Positions 54,785 through 64,000 of a stretch of DNA of 64,000 nt are shown piece after piece. Under the pieces are notes generated by a model. The model saw only the letters and a list, made by a program, of their open reading frames with translations. It searched no databases and was not told the DNA's origin. Position 1 is the first letter of the stretch; every line of letters begins with the position of its first letter. The DNA comes from Planctomycetaceae bacterium (lineage in GTDB: Bacteria > Planctomycetota > Planctomycetia > Pirellulales > Pirellulaceae), in NCBI GenBank assembly GCA_012729315.1, contig JAAYDI010000128.1, positions 1-64,000 on the forward strand, given 5' to 3'. The translations under genes were made by a program, and so were the position numbers.

Positions 54785-54967
54785 TCAGTCCTGTTCCCGC
54801 AGTGTTGACCAGCTGACATAGCCCAACGCCACGGCGCAGAGCACAAACGTGATGTCCATGACTGCGTTAATGCGGTTGAAAGGAAACTTGACCGCCAAGT
54901 CCAGCAGGAAAAGCACCAGAATGAGAATGGCGATTACCATCCCCGCCAAACATAAAACCTTGGGCAT
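54785..54967 (-). CDS. Small two-helix membrane protein
   Basis: 60 residues. Two hydrophobic helices (about 4-25 and 36-53) with a short loop containing KFPFNRINAVMDI, ending SWSTLREQD. Start at ATG 54967 is chosen because GAGG lies 8-9 nt upstream; the frame also opens at 55018. I recall similar small proteins in planctomycetes, unverified. Function unknown. Confidence 0.6.
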   Translation of the reverse strand: MPKVLCLAGMVIAILILVLFLLDLAVKFPFNRINAVMDITFVLCAVALGYVSWSTLREQD

Positions 54968-55296
54968 GCGGAGCGTCCTCAAGGGGTAGACAGCTTGACC
55001 CACGACCTTTTCCTGCAATGCATACTTCAGCTAGTATAATTCATCGATTCCAGCTGTCACCCGCCCATAACCCGGCACGGTAGCGAAGTCCTGACGCCTC
55101 CCATCGCCTCGCCAGATGTAACGAATGCGACGGTCTTGCGGGTGCAGGCCGGAGACGACCGCCCACGGTGCTGGCAGCACCGTGAACCGGTGGACGCTCC
55201 GGGCGCGGCCGGGCTGGGACCTGCCGCCTTGGGTGAGAAGGCGGGGAATCTGAAACGGATGCAGTGTAAACCATTTTCAACCCAGGTAAATCACCA
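54968..55296. other. Intergenic region with no gene seen
   Basis: About 330 bases between a divergent small membrane protein gene and the class-V aminotransferase gene. No clear promoter pair or RNA gene recognised. Confidence 0.4.
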
Positions 55297-56460
55297 ATGC
55301 CCCAAAACCAGCCGGCCGACGGACGCTGGGCCGAGTTTCGCAGCCAGATGCCCATTGCTCGGACCTGGGCCTATTTCGACCATGCGGCGGTTGCCCCGTT
55401 GTCGTCCCCGGCCCAGGATGTCGTCCTGGAATGGTGCCAGCAGGCGTGCTGGCAAGGGGGTGCCGCCTGGCCGCAGTGGGCCGACCGGGTCGAGGCGATC
55501 CGCGGCCTGGTGGCCCGGCTGATCAACGCCAGTGCCGAGGAGATCGCGTTTGTCCACAACACGACGGCGGGGATCAGCCTGGTGGCGGAGGGGCTTGCCT
55601 GGCAGCCGGGTGACAACCTGGTGACGTTGGACAACGAGTTCCCCTCGAATGTCTATCCCTGGATGAATCTGCGCGATCGCGGCGTGGAGACGCGGCGTGT
55701 GCCGGTTGCGGACGGCCGGGTGGACCCGGACGCGATCCTGGCCCGCTGTGACGATCGCACCCGGCTGATCGCGGTCAGCTGGGTGGGGTTTGCGAGCGGT
55801 TGGCGGCTGAACGTGGCCGACCTGGTCGCGCGGGCGCATGAGCGGGGCGTGCTCGTGCTGCTGGACGCCATTCAGGGTCTGGGGGTCTTTCCGCTGGACG
55901 TGGCGCAGACGCAGGTGGACTTCCTGGCGGCGGACGGCCACAAGTGGATGCTGGGACCGGAGGGCGCTGGCGTGTTCTACGTGCGGCGGGCGCATCTGGA
56001 CCGACTGCGACCGCTGGGTGTCGGCTGGAACAGTGTTGTGCACGCGCACGATTTCCACCGCATTGCGCTCGACCTGCGCCCGACGGCGGAACGTTATGAA
56101 GGAGGGTCGCGGAACATGGTGGGGATCCTGGCCCTGGGTGCCAGCCTGGAACTGCTGACTCGGATGGGTCTGTCGCACGACAAGTCGCCCGTGGCCCAGC
56201 GCGTGCTGGAGGTGACCGATCTGGCCTGTCAGCGACTGGAGGAAGTCGGCGCGCGGGTAGTCACGCACCGCGAGGGCGACCATCGCTCGGGCATCGTGGT
56301 GTTTGACGTACCTGGTCGCGATCCGGCTGAACTGCGGCGCGCGTGTCAGGCCGAGCAGGTGATGCTGAGTTGCCGGGCGGGGCGGCTGCGTATCAGTCCG
56401 CACGCGTACACCAACGATGAGGACGTAGCGCGGCTGATCGACGTGATCCAGCGGCGCTGA
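55297..56460 (+). CDS. Class-V aminotransferase (cysteine-desulfurase-like fold)
   Basis: 387 residues. PLP enzyme of the NifS/SufS/selenocysteine-lyase superfamily. YFDHAAVAPL at the N-terminus, the PLP-ring Asp in VLLDAIQGLG (D190) and the Schiff-base Lys in DGHKWMLGPEG (K216) are intact. The C-terminal part lacks the usual SufS active-site Cys loop, so it need not be a desulfurase; it may act on another amino acid. No suf or isc genes nearby. coaD lies about 110 bp downstream. Confidence 0.85.
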   Translation: MPQNQPADGRWAEFRSQMPIARTWAYFDHAAVAPLSSPAQDVVLEWCQQACWQGGAAWPQWADRVEAIRGLVARLINASAEEIAFVHNTTAGISLVAEGLAWQPGDNLVTLDNEFPSNVYPWMNLRDRGVETRRVPVADGRVDPDAILARCDDRTRLIAVSWVGFASGWRLNVADLVARAHERGVLVLLDAIQGLGVFPLDVAQTQVDFLAADGHKWMLGPEGAGVFYVRRAHLDRLRPLGVGWNSVVHAHDFHRIALDLRPTAERYEGGSRNMVGILALGASLELLTRMGLSHDKSPVAQRVLEVTDLACQRLEEVGARVVTHREGDHRSGIVVFDVPGRDPAELRRACQAEQVMLSCRAGRLRISPHAYTNDEDVARLIDVIQRR

Positions 56461-56568
56461 CCGCCGTATGTACACGCCTGGAACCGTGTGAGACACTCTG
56501 TAAGTGGTCCGGTTTCGACGAGGGTACGTTTCCTGGGAGGCTGTGACAGCCACGGGAGAGTTCTGCTG

Positions 56569-57090
56569 ATGGAGACGAATCAACTGCGTCTCGGGGTGTA
56601 CACCGGTTCGTTTGACCCGATCACGCTGGGGCATCTGAACGTGATCCAGCGCGCCAGCCGGCTGGTCGGCCGGCTGATTGTGGGCGTGGGCATTAACATT
56701 GACAAGCAGCCGCTGTTCACGGCCGCCGAGCGTGTGGCGATGATCGAGCGAGTCACGGCGGGCTACGACAACGTGCAGGTGCGCACCTTTACCGGCCTGG
56801 CGGTGGAGTTCGTGCGGAAGTGCGGGGCGAAGGTGATGATCCGGGGCATCCGCCCTTTGACCGACGTCTCGGCCGAATTCACCATGCTGCTGGCCAACCG
56901 CCAGCTGGCGGACGACGTCGAGACGGTCTTCCTGATGGCCGACGATGAGCTGACGCACGTGTCGAGCAGTCTGATCAAGCAGATCACGCCGGTGACGGCC
57001 GACGCCATGCTGGCGCGCTTCGTGCCCTGGGAAATCATCGCCGACATTCGCGCCAAGATTCCCGGGCCGGAGCAGGCCGAAGGGAACTGA
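56569..57090 (+). CDS. coaD: Phosphopantetheine adenylyltransferase
   Basis: 173 residues. Fourth step of coenzyme A synthesis. Nucleotide-binding GVYTGSFDPITLGHLNVI, the RGIRPLTDVSAEF block and the C-terminal VSSSLIKQI are present. The ATG at 56569 has GGGAGAG 8 nt upstream. It is convergent with mcsB. Confidence 0.96.
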   Translation: METNQLRLGVYTGSFDPITLGHLNVIQRASRLVGRLIVGVGINIDKQPLFTAAERVAMIERVTAGYDNVQVRTFTGLAVEFVRKCGAKVMIRGIRPLTDVSAEFTMLLANRQLADDVETVFLMADDELTHVSSSLIKQITPVTADAMLARFVPWEIIADIRAKIPGPEQAEGN

Positions 57091-57136
57091 GGCGCTGAGG
57101 GGGAACCGAGGGGGGCGAGGCAGGCCGGGGGGGTGA

Positions 57137-57152
57137 GCCGGCGCGTGCCGGC
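57137..57152. repeat. Short hairpin between convergent coaD and mcsB
   Basis: GCCGGC on both sides of a 4-nt GCGT loop. It may serve as a bidirectional 3'-end structure. No T-run. Confidence 0.4.
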
Positions 57153-57167
57153 CGGACCGCGGCGCGT

Positions 57168-58247
57168 TCAGTTCTTCTCCGGGTCTGTCCCCGCGTCCCG
57201 CTTGCGCAGATGCCGCTGCAGGTAGTTGGCACGCTCGATGTTGCGGTTGGCGGTATCGAGTTCCACGCCGCGCAGTTTCTGGAGGTGGGCGGGTTGGGTG
57301 TGGATGAACAGCTTGTTCAGTGTGGGAATCTCGAGATCGCGGATCAGTCCCAGGTTGATGCCCATCCGCACGCTGGACAGCAGGTGCATCGTCTCTTCAC
57401 TGCTGATCGTCTGGGCGGTACAGAGTATGCCGTAGGCGCGGCTGACCCGGTCGTGGAGATCCTTCTGGCTCTCGCGCACCAGGAATTCCCGCGCCCGGCG
57501 TTCGTAGTCGATCAGCACCGGGACGACGTCGCTGATCTGGGCGATCAGCTGCTGTTCGCTCCGCCCGAGCGTGATCTGGTTGCTGATCTGGTAGAAATCG
57601 CCCATGGCCTGGGAACCTTCTCCGTAGAGCCCGCGCACGGCCAGGCCGATTTTATGCAGGCTCCGGAAGACCTTCTCGATCTGGCGGGTGATTACCAGTG
57701 CCGGCAGGTGCAGCATCACGCTCACACGCATGCCGGTGCCGACGTTGGTGGGGCAGGCGGTGAGGTAACCCCAGCGTTCGTGGAACGCGTACGTCACCTG
57801 TTCTTCGATCAGGTTGTCGATGTGGTCGATCTGGGCCCAGGCGGATTGCAGGTCCAGCCCGCTCTGCATCACCTGGATGCGGAGGTGGTCTTCTTCGTTG
57901 ACCATCAGGCTGAACTTCTCATGCGGGTCGATGGCCACGGACCGCGCGCCTTCCGCTTCGGAGTGCTCGCGGCTGATCAGCTGGCGTTCGACCAGGAACT
58001 GGCGGTCGACATCCTCGAGCGTCGCCACGTCGACGTAGCTGAGGTTCTTCCACTCGTCCACCCGCTGGATATGTTCGTGCAGCACTCGTTCGATCTGCGC
58101 GCGGTCCTGGTCGGTGCACTTGCGGATGAACGGGAACTCCGCCAGGTTCCGGGCCAGCCGAATCCGGCTGCTGATCACGATGTCCGACTCCGGGCCGGAC
58201 CCGCGCAGCCACTCACCACATTGTCCCGCCAGATCTTCGAGCTTCAC
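57168..58247 (-). CDS. mcsB: Protein arginine kinase McsB
   Basis: 359 residues. Phosphorylates arginine residues and marks proteins for Clp-protease degradation in Firmicutes. ATP-guanido phosphotransferase domain: SSRIRLARNLAEFPF, the catalytic Cys in LTACPTNVGTGMR (C165), and LHKIGLAVRGLYGEG. The allosteric pArg-binding motif RDxxRA reads RNIERA here (335-340). Start GTG 58247 is chosen from the N-terminal alignment (MKLEDLAGQCGEWL). It lies 19 bp after mcsA. Confidence 0.93.
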   Translation of the reverse strand: MKLEDLAGQCGEWLRGSGPESDIVISSRIRLARNLAEFPFIRKCTDQDRAQIERVLHEHIQRVDEWKNLSYVDVATLEDVDRQFLVERQLISREHSEAEGARSVAIDPHEKFSLMVNEEDHLRIQVMQSGLDLQSAWAQIDHIDNLIEEQVTYAFHERWGYLTACPTNVGTGMRVSVMLHLPALVITRQIEKVFRSLHKIGLAVRGLYGEGSQAMGDFYQISNQITLGRSEQQLIAQISDVVPVLIDYERRAREFLVRESQKDLHDRVSRAYGILCTAQTISSEETMHLLSSVRMGINLGLIRDLEIPTLNKLFIHTQPAHLQKLRGVELDTANRNIERANYLQRHLRKRDAGTDPEKN

Positions 58248-58266
58248 GTGCTGGTTCCACAATAGG

Positions 58267-58785
58267 TCACGTCTGTTTCCCCCGCTGCTTCTCCAGCCGG
58301 CGGATCTCATCCCGCAGTTTGGACGCCTGTTCGTAGTCCTCCTGCTCGACGGCCTCTTTCATCTCCCGCCGCAACTGAATCAGTCGCGTCTGGTCGCCGG
58401 CCTCGCGCGCGCCGTGCCGGGGACGCTTGCCCACGTGTTCGTTGGCGCCGTGGATGTTCACGATCAGCGGCATCAGTTCGTCGTGGAAGCAGACATAGTC
58501 GTGCGGGCATCCGAGCCGGCCCGCGTGCCGGAACTCGTAGAACGTCACGCCGCACACTGGACACGCCCGTTGATCGAGCTGTGCCAGGTCCTCGGCGGTC
58601 TGCCCCACCTTCAGATGCTGCGCCAGCACTCCGGCCAGGCTGCTGGCTGGCTCCTGCTGCTCGTGGGATGACTGCGTCAGGTAGATCCGCGCATGTTCCT
58701 CGCAGAAATGCAATTCCGACGGCTTGTCACCGGTGAGCTCCGTGATGTGAAACGTGGCCGGTTTTTCGCAGTACTGGCATTTCAT
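58267..58785 (-). CDS. mcsA: McsB activator protein McsA (UvrB/C-motif, zinc-binding)
   Basis: 172 residues. Partner that activates McsB. Two zinc-type Cys clusters (MKCQYCEKPATFH ... FCEEHA, and ACPVCG ... GCPHDYVCF) and a C-terminal UVR motif (about 130-165, LIQLRREMKEAVEQEDYEQA) match the family. The ATG at 58785 is chosen because the first zinc motif begins there in homologs. Promoter about 110 bp upstream. clpC and ctsR, its neighbours in Bacillus, are not here. Confidence 0.92.
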   Translation of the reverse strand: MKCQYCEKPATFHITELTGDKPSELHFCEEHARIYLTQSSHEQQEPASSLAGVLAQHLKVGQTAEDLAQLDQRACPVCGVTFYEFRHAGRLGCPHDYVCFHDELMPLIVNIHGANEHVGKRPRHGAREAGDQTRLIQLRREMKEAVEQEDYEQASKLRDEIRRLEKQRGKQT

Positions 58786-58893
58786 GATGGAACGTCCGTT
58801 CGTCGACGCCAGAACATCCATCCGGGTGGGCAGTCCGGGCAGAGTCGATGCGGCGGGGCAGTTTGGGGCTGCAAGAACTGAAAGACCGCTAGG

Positions 58894-58921
58894 ATTTTAT
58901 CAGTCGTCCGAGGCATGTCAA
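58894..58921 (-). promoter_or_regulatory. Candidate promoter of mcsA-mcsB
   Basis: On the minus strand a perfect TTGACA (-35, 58916-58921), 16-nt spacer, TAAAAT (-10, 58894-58899). No CtsR-type direct repeats are visible near it. Confidence 0.6.
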
Positions 58922-59065
58922 GATTGGTAGGTCTCGCCGCCGCGGCGCGCAAGTTCTTGTCGAGCCATAAGATATCGCATCCTGCCGACTGCCCGTTGTC
59001 GTGCGTCACAGCCGCTGTTAAGCTGACTTCTCAACGTTGGGCTCTCAACACGGGGACGGCTCACG

Positions 59066-60562
59066 ATGACACACTATCCCGATCTGCCCACGTTCACCGC
59101 GCTGAGCGAACGGTTCGATCTGATTCCCGTCTATCGGCGACTGTACAGCGACACGCTCACGCCGGTCACCGCTTTCCATCGGCTGGATGACGGCGCCAGC
59201 GCTTGTCTGTTTGAGAGTGTGGTCGGCGGCGAGAAAGTTGGCCGATACAGCTTCCTGGCCGCCGGGCCGTACCTGGAACTGATGGCGCGCGGGCCGCATG
59301 TGACCGAGAAACGCGGCGACACGACGTGGGCCTGCACGGCAGCGGACCCGCTCGAACTGCTGCGCAGCCGGCTGCGGGAAGTGCGGGCGGCGCACCTGCC
59401 GGAACTGCCGCCGTTTGCCGGCGGCGCCGTCGGGTACGCCGGCTATGACGTGGTCCGCTATGTGGAACACCTCCCCCAAGCGCCCCCCGACGATCGCCAG
59501 CTGCCGGACATGGCCTTCGGACTCTACGACCGGATGGTGGTGTTTGACCACGTCCAGAAGACCATGTTCGTGATCGCCACGGCGCAGGTGCAGCGTCATC
59601 ACGGCAACGCGGCAGCGGCGTATGCCGAGGCGCAGCAGCGCGTGGATGCCATGGTGGAACGGCTGACGACGCCCCGGTCGGGGCTGGCGTGCTGCGATGC
59701 GTCGCTGCCGACGGCCGGTGAGCTGCAGATCGCCTGCCGCGCGAACTTCGCGCCGGAGGAATTCGCGGCCGCAGTCAGGAAGTGCGTCGAGTATATCCGC
59801 GCGGGAGACATCTTCCAGGTCGTGCTCAGCCAGCGGCTGCAGCTGACCATCCACTGCCATCCGTTCGAGATCTACCGGACGCTGCGGATCGTCAACCCCA
59901 GCCCGTTCATGTTCTTCCTGCGCACCCCCGATGTGACGCTGGTGGGCAGCTCACCAGAGATCATGTGTCGGGTTGTGGACGGCCGGATTACCGTGCGCCC
60001 CCTGGCCGGCACGCGCCCCCGCGGGACGAACGACCAGGAGGACCGGCAGCTCGCCGAAGAACTGCTGACCGACCCGAAGGAGCGGGCCGAGCATGTGATG
60101 CTGGTCGATCTGGGGCGCAACGATGTGGGGCGCGTGGCACGTTACGGGTCGGTGGAACTGTCCGACGTGATGGTGATCGAACGCTACAGCCACGTGATGC
60201 ACATCACGTCGAACGTGACGGGGCTGTTGAGCGACGGGAAGGACGCCTTCGACGCGCTGCGTTCCTGTCTCCCCGCCGGCACCGTCTCGGGAGCGCCGAA
60301 GGTGCGCGCCATGGAGATCATCGACGAGCTGGAGCCGCACCGGCGGGGTCCGTATGCCGGCGCTGTCGGCTACATCGACTACCGCGGCAACATGGACACC
60401 TGCATCGCGCTGCGGACGATTGTGATCCAGGGCCATCAGGCCTACGTGCAGGCGGGGGCCGGAATCGTCGCCGACAGTGTGCCGGAGCACGAGTACCGGG
60501 AAACGCTCAACAAGGCGCGCGGTCTTCTGAAAGCGATCGAGATCACGGAGAATCGGTCATGA
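59066..60562 (+). CDS. trpE: Anthranilate synthase component I
   Basis: 498 residues. Makes anthranilate from chorismate, the first step of tryptophan synthesis. Feedback region [16 protein letters not shown], and the catalytic blocks [55 protein letters not shown] and [15 protein letters not shown] are all present. The amidotransferase trpG and other trp genes are not adjacent, and no leader-peptide attenuator is evident upstream. Confidence 0.96.
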   Translation: MTHYPDLPTFTALSERFDLIPVYRRLYSDTLTPVTAFHRLDDGASACLFESVVGGEKVGRYSFLAAGPYLELMARGPHVTEKRGDTTWACTAADPLELLRSRLREVRAAHLPELPPFAGGAVGYAGYDVVRYVEHLPQAPPDDRQLPDMAFGLYDRMVVFDHVQKTMFVIATAQVQRHHGNAAAAYAEAQQRVDAMVERLTTPRSGLACCDASLPTAGELQIACRANFAPEEFAAAVRKCVEYIRAGDIFQVVLSQRLQLTIHCHPFEIYRTLRIVNPSPFMFFLRTPDVTLVGSSPEIMCRVVDGRITVRPLAGTRPRGTNDQEDRQLAEELLTDPKERAEHVMLVDLGRNDVGRVARYGSVELSDVMVIERYSHVMHITSNVTGLLSDGKDAFDALRSCLPAGTVSGAPKVRAMEIIDELEPHRRGPYAGAVGYIDYRGNMDTCIALRTIVIQGHQAYVQAGAGIVADSVPEHEYRETLNKARGLLKAIEITENRS

Positions 60563-60810
60563 TGCGGGTGGGCCGCCGGGACGCCAGCAGCGCGCCGCGG
60601 TGGTTCTGCAACAAGCGGCGGGCTGTCTCCGGGCCCACCCCGGAGGCCTGGGCGGCCAGCCGGGTGGAACGGACCATCCCGGTCGTGCGGTCCGCCGGCC
60701 AGCCGTCGGCCGAGACGGTCGTGACGTGTGAGGTTCTGCTTCTGGGATCTTCTTCTTCTGCTGCTGTTGGGGACCTGGTAACCTCGTTCGATCCCGCGAA
60801 GGACTGATGT

Positions 60811-63228
60811 ATGTCCCAGGGCCGACAATCCGTGATGTCCGCGTTGATGCTGTGGTGCATGGTCGCTGTGTGCGCACTGGGGGTGCCTGGCTGCAGCGGC
60901 TGCCGGCGAGACGACTCGGCTGGGAAGGACACGTCGGCCAGCGGCCGGAAGGAGAAGGTGAAGCCGTTCAAGTTCAGCCGGCTGGAAGTGATACCGTCCG
61001 ACGATGTGCTGCTGCGCAATTTCACCAAGCCAGGACACGCCTTCACGGCGTCGTTGTCAGCGGTCGCACAGTTGGCGGACACGCGGGGTGAACTCACCTC
61101 GGAAGTGACGACCGTCGAAGGCACGCCCGTGGCCATGGGCGACACCCGCTATCACCTGGTCATGGCGCGCCCCGTCGTGCTGCCCAAAGGGCAGCGCAAG
61201 ACGCTGGAGTTCACCTGCTTCATGCCCCATGAAGTGTCCGATACCAGCGGACTGTTCCTGCATTACGCGCTGCGGCTGGCGCGCGGCGGCAGCGTGGTGC
61301 ACGACGAGTCGGAGGCCACCCGTCTCCTGCCGCCCCACCAGTATCTGTTCGTGGTTCTGGCCGACAATCCGAACACCTACGGCTATCTCAAGCAACTCGA
61401 ATCAGTGCGTCCGGCGTTCAATGAGCTGCAGGACGCCGGCACCGAACTGGTGTACTACCGCGTGGTCCTGCCGGCCGCGGCCGAACGCGTACCGGTGCCG
61501 GCTCATCCGTTTGCTTGGACCATGATTGCCTACGTGCTCTGGGACGGCGCCGCAGCCGACCGTATGACGCCCGACCAGCAGCAGGCCATGTTGAGCTGGT
61601 TGCACTGGGGCGGCCAACTGATCATCAGTGGTCCGGGTTCCCTGGACCAGCTTGCCGGGACGTTCCTCGCGCCGTACCTGCCGGCGAAGAGTGACGGTAC
61701 GGTGGAGCTGGGGGCCGCTGAGTTCCAGCCACTCAATGCGTACTGGTCGTTGACGCCGCGCCGGCAGGACTCGCATCTGGCACGCGATGTCGTGACCACG
61801 TCGCCGCTCGTGGGAGTGCGTCTGCAGCGGCAGGCTGCCGGGGTCGCGCTGGAGGGCACGGGAACGCTGGTGCTGGAGCGCCGCGTCGGGCGGGGCCGCA
61901 TCGTGGTGACTGCGTTCAGCCTGAACGCGCGCGAGGTGGTGAACTGGAGCAGTTATGACAGCTTCTTCAACAACGCGCTGCTGCGCCGTCCTCGGCGGCT
62001 GTTCACGGCCCTCGGCTCCGCGTCGGTACAGACGAGCTGGGCCGACCTCCCGCAGCGGGAACGGGATCCTCGGCTGGTCACAGCCACCCGGTACTTCACA
62101 CGGGATGCGGGCCGCGTGGTGGCCACGGCGCCGGCGACGGAGGAGGAAGCCGACTGGCATCTGGACGGGAGCATGTCCGATCGCCCGGGGGGAGTGGCGA
62201 GCTGGAATGACGAGAGCGGCGTGGGGGTCGCGGCGCACCGCGCGCTGCAGGATGCGGCCGGCATCTCCATTCCCCAAGCCGACTTTGTGTTGCGCGTGCT
62301 GCTGGTCTATCTGACGCTGCTGGTCCCGGTCAACTGGTGCGTATTTCGCCTGTGGGGCCGGGTCGAATGGGCCTGGGCCGCAGCGCCGCTCATTGCGATT
62401 GTGGGAGCGGCGGTGGTCATCCGGCTGGCCCAGCTGGATATCGGCTTTGTGCGGAGCCGGACGGAGCTGGGGGTGCTCGAAATGCACGCCGGCCACCCGG
62501 CCGCGCACCTGACGCGCTACACCGCGCTTTACTCGTCCCTGTCCACGTCGTATGAACTGCAGTTCGATGATCCGACCGGTATCGCCCGCCCGTTTCCCCC
62601 GACGCCTTCGCCCGATCGCGCGCGGGCGGTGATCTGGCGGCGCGACGAGGGCATCGAGGTGCGCGGTTTCCAGGTCGACTCGAACACGACTACGTTTCTC
62701 CACAGCGAGCAGATGTACCAGGTCGGCGGGACCGTGCAGCTGACCGGTGACGGGCATGCGCAGTGGTCGGTCGAAAACGGCACACCGCTGAATCTGCGGG
62801 ACGTCCAGCTGTTCTACCGGACACCGGCGGGCGTGCGGGTGTGCGCCCTGCCGGTCTTGCCTGCCGGCGCGGCCGCGCGCGTCGAGTTCACGCGGCTGGC
62901 TGAGCCACCGGCCCGGGACGTGTCGGAGGACGCCGTCCAGTCCGGGACGCGTCCACATGGCGACGACATGGGGATCCAGGAACTGATGGAGTTGGCGGCG
63001 TGGGGGACGGCGCTGCGCCCCGGCGACGTGCGACTGGTTGCCTGGACCGACGACACGCTGACCGGTTTGTCGATCGTCCCGCAGGCATCTCAGTCGCGCA
63101 TCCGGACGGTGGTTCTGATACACTTGCGGTACGGTCCGCTTCCGCCCGCGACGCCGGACGCCAATTTGCGCGTGGACATCCAGGCGTCGCCAGAGACAGC
63201 GGACGAAGACGGGCTCGACCCGTTGTGA
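60811..63228 (+). CDS. Large membrane protein upstream of an ABC ATPase
   Basis: 805 residues. A signal-like N-terminus with nearby Cys (GVPGCSGC) may be a lipobox variant. A large domain (about 40-480) outside the cytoplasm follows, with a short region LSWLHWGGQLIISGPGSLDQ like the GATase1-fold domains of some ABC-associated proteins. Two adjacent membrane helices come next (about 497-515 and 520-545), then a C-terminal domain of about 240 residues. AAGGA precedes the ATG. An ABC ATPase starts 39 bp downstream. The pair probably forms part of an exporter or lipoprotein-handling complex; exact role unknown. Confidence 0.75.
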   Translation: MSQGRQSVMSALMLWCMVAVCALGVPGCSGCRRDDSAGKDTSASGRKEKVKPFKFSRLEVIPSDDVLLRNFTKPGHAFTASLSAVAQLADTRGELTSEVTTVEGTPVAMGDTRYHLVMARPVVLPKGQRKTLEFTCFMPHEVSDTSGLFLHYALRLARGGSVVHDESEATRLLPPHQYLFVVLADNPNTYGYLKQLESVRPAFNELQDAGTELVYYRVVLPAAAERVPVPAHPFAWTMIAYVLWDGAAADRMTPDQQQAMLSWLHWGGQLIISGPGSLDQLAGTFLAPYLPAKSDGTVELGAAEFQPLNAYWSLTPRRQDSHLARDVVTTSPLVGVRLQRQAAGVALEGTGTLVLERRVGRGRIVVTAFSLNAREVVNWSSYDSFFNNALLRRPRRLFTALGSASVQTSWADLPQRERDPRLVTATRYFTRDAGRVVATAPATEEEADWHLDGSMSDRPGGVASWNDESGVGVAAHRALQDAAGISIPQADFVLRVLLVYLTLLVPVNWCVFRLWGRVEWAWAAAPLIAIVGAAVVIRLAQLDIGFVRSRTELGVLEMHAGHPAAHLTRYTALYSSLSTSYELQFDDPTGIARPFPPTPSPDRARAVIWRRDEGIEVRGFQVDSNTTTFLHSEQMYQVGGTVQLTGDGHAQWSVENGTPLNLRDVQLFYRTPAGVRVCALPVLPAGAAARVEFTRLAEPPARDVSEDAVQSGTRPHGDDMGIQELMELAAWGTALRPGDVRLVAWTDDTLTGLSIVPQASQSRIRTVVLIHLRYGPLPPATPDANLRVDIQASPETADEDGLDPL

Positions 63229-63267
63229 CCGGTCCCGCCTGCTGCGGCGGACAACCAGGAAATACCA

Positions 63268-64000
63268 TGATTGAGTTGATCGAATTCGGCAAGGATTACG
63301 GCCAATTCACCGCCGTGGGGAAGCTGAGTCTGAAGATCGATGCGGGCGAGGTCTTTGGCTTCATCGGGCCCAACGGGGCGGGCAAGAGCACGACGATCCG
63401 GTTCCTGGCCACGTTGCTGCGCGCCTCGCGCGGGGATGGCATCGTCAATGGGCACAGCGTCACGAAGGACCCGCTGGGGGTGCGGCAGAGTGTCGGCTAT
63501 ATGCCGGACAACTTCGGCGTCTACGACGGCATGAAGGTCTGGGAGTTCCTGGACTTCTTTGCCGTGGCCTATCGGATCCCGCGCACGCGGCGCAAGCAGG
63601 TCATTGCGGACGTGCTGGAGCTGCTGGACCTGGCACACAAACGCGACGATTTCGTCAACGGTCTGTCGCGCGGCATGAAGCAGCGTCTCTGTCTGGCCAA
63701 GACGCTGGTCCACGACCCGCCGGTGCTGATCCTGGACGAGCCGGCCAGCGGGCTTGATCCGCGGGCCCGTGTGGAGGTGAAGGCGTTGCTGAAAGAGCTG
63801 CGACGGATGGGCAAGACGATCCTCATCTCCAGCCACATCCTGACGGAGCTGGCCGACTGCTGCACGTCGATCGGGATCATTGAGCGGGGCCAGCTCCTGA
63901 TGCACGGCCCGATCGCCGACGTGTACCGGCGGATTCGCGGCAACCGGACGATCGTCGTGCGTTTTGTCAGCAATATGGACGCCGGGCTGTCGATCATCCG
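63268..64000 (+). CDS. ABC transporter ATP-binding protein (3' end outside window)
   Basis: 244 residues seen; cut by the right edge. Walker A FIGPNGAGKSTTIRF, a signature that reads LSRGMKQRL instead of LSGGQ, Walker B VLILDEPASGLD and the switch His in LISSHILTEL. This signature variant is common in ABC-2 exporters for drugs or sodium. CAGG precedes the ATG. The upstream large membrane protein and, presumably, a permease beyond the window would complete the system. Confidence 0.92.

Overview
The window is about 64 kb of GC-rich, densely coded bacterial chromosome with 58 protein genes that I can support. I see no rRNA, tRNA, CRISPR array, prophage or insertion sequence. The gene set points to a planctomycete (Planctomycetota). 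Support comes from a thioredoxin-YHS fusion, a TatC with a long extra loop, a BBP2-type porin, an McsA/McsB pair, a stand-alone STN-domain protein, several Tat-signal enzymes, and small proteins I associate with that phylum. This placement rests on family resemblance recalled from memory, not on a search.

Layout. 1-13.8 kb: the 5' part of a divergent rho gene, a thioredoxin-YHS fusion, glpK with a small membrane protein, a NagB-like sugar-phosphate isomerase, a TPR protein, then a stretch of poorly known envelope proteins (7.3-11.4 kb), small conserved proteins and RNase D. 13.8-25.4 kb: a CARDB/DUF11-repeat exported protein, a HAD phosphatase, the rpmF-fabD-fabG-acpP-fabF fatty-acid block, the ruvC-ruvA-ruvB block, cysS and ispF, nearly all on the minus strand. 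25.4-30.6 kb: a plus-strand block with an ABC ATPase, two ABC-2 permeases, a UbiA-type prenyltransferase (EboC-like) and an alkaline-phosphatase-superfamily phosphodiesterase (EboF-like). This is the most interesting functional unit. 30.6-36 kb: a Tat-exported DegT aminotransferase, a HEAT-repeat protein coupled to a membrane protein, and a coiled-coil membrane protein. 36.4-46.3 kb: polA-coaE-rho(2)-ribH-nusB-ftsY, a porin and glnB. 46.3-58.8 kb: tatC, manA, a small lipoprotein, a pseudouridine synthase coupled to pyrK, rpsT, a CobA-HemD fusion, a Tat-exported terpenoid-cyclase-fold protein, a class-V aminotransferase, coaD and the mcsA-mcsB operon. 59-64 kb: trpE, a large membrane protein, and an ABC ATPase cut by the right edge.

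Most genes are housekeeping: replication and repair (polA, ruvABC), transcription termination (two rho genes, nusB), secretion (ftsY, tatC), lipid and cofactor synthesis (fab genes, acpP, coaD, coaE, ribH, ispF, cobA-hemD). Oddities include degenerate catalytic or regulatory motifs in CysS, RNase D, GlnB, McsB and the NagB-like protein. The rho(2) gene is flanked by short intergenic repeats, one of which forms a long inverted repeat. Several minus-strand genes have recognisable sigma-70-type promoters.
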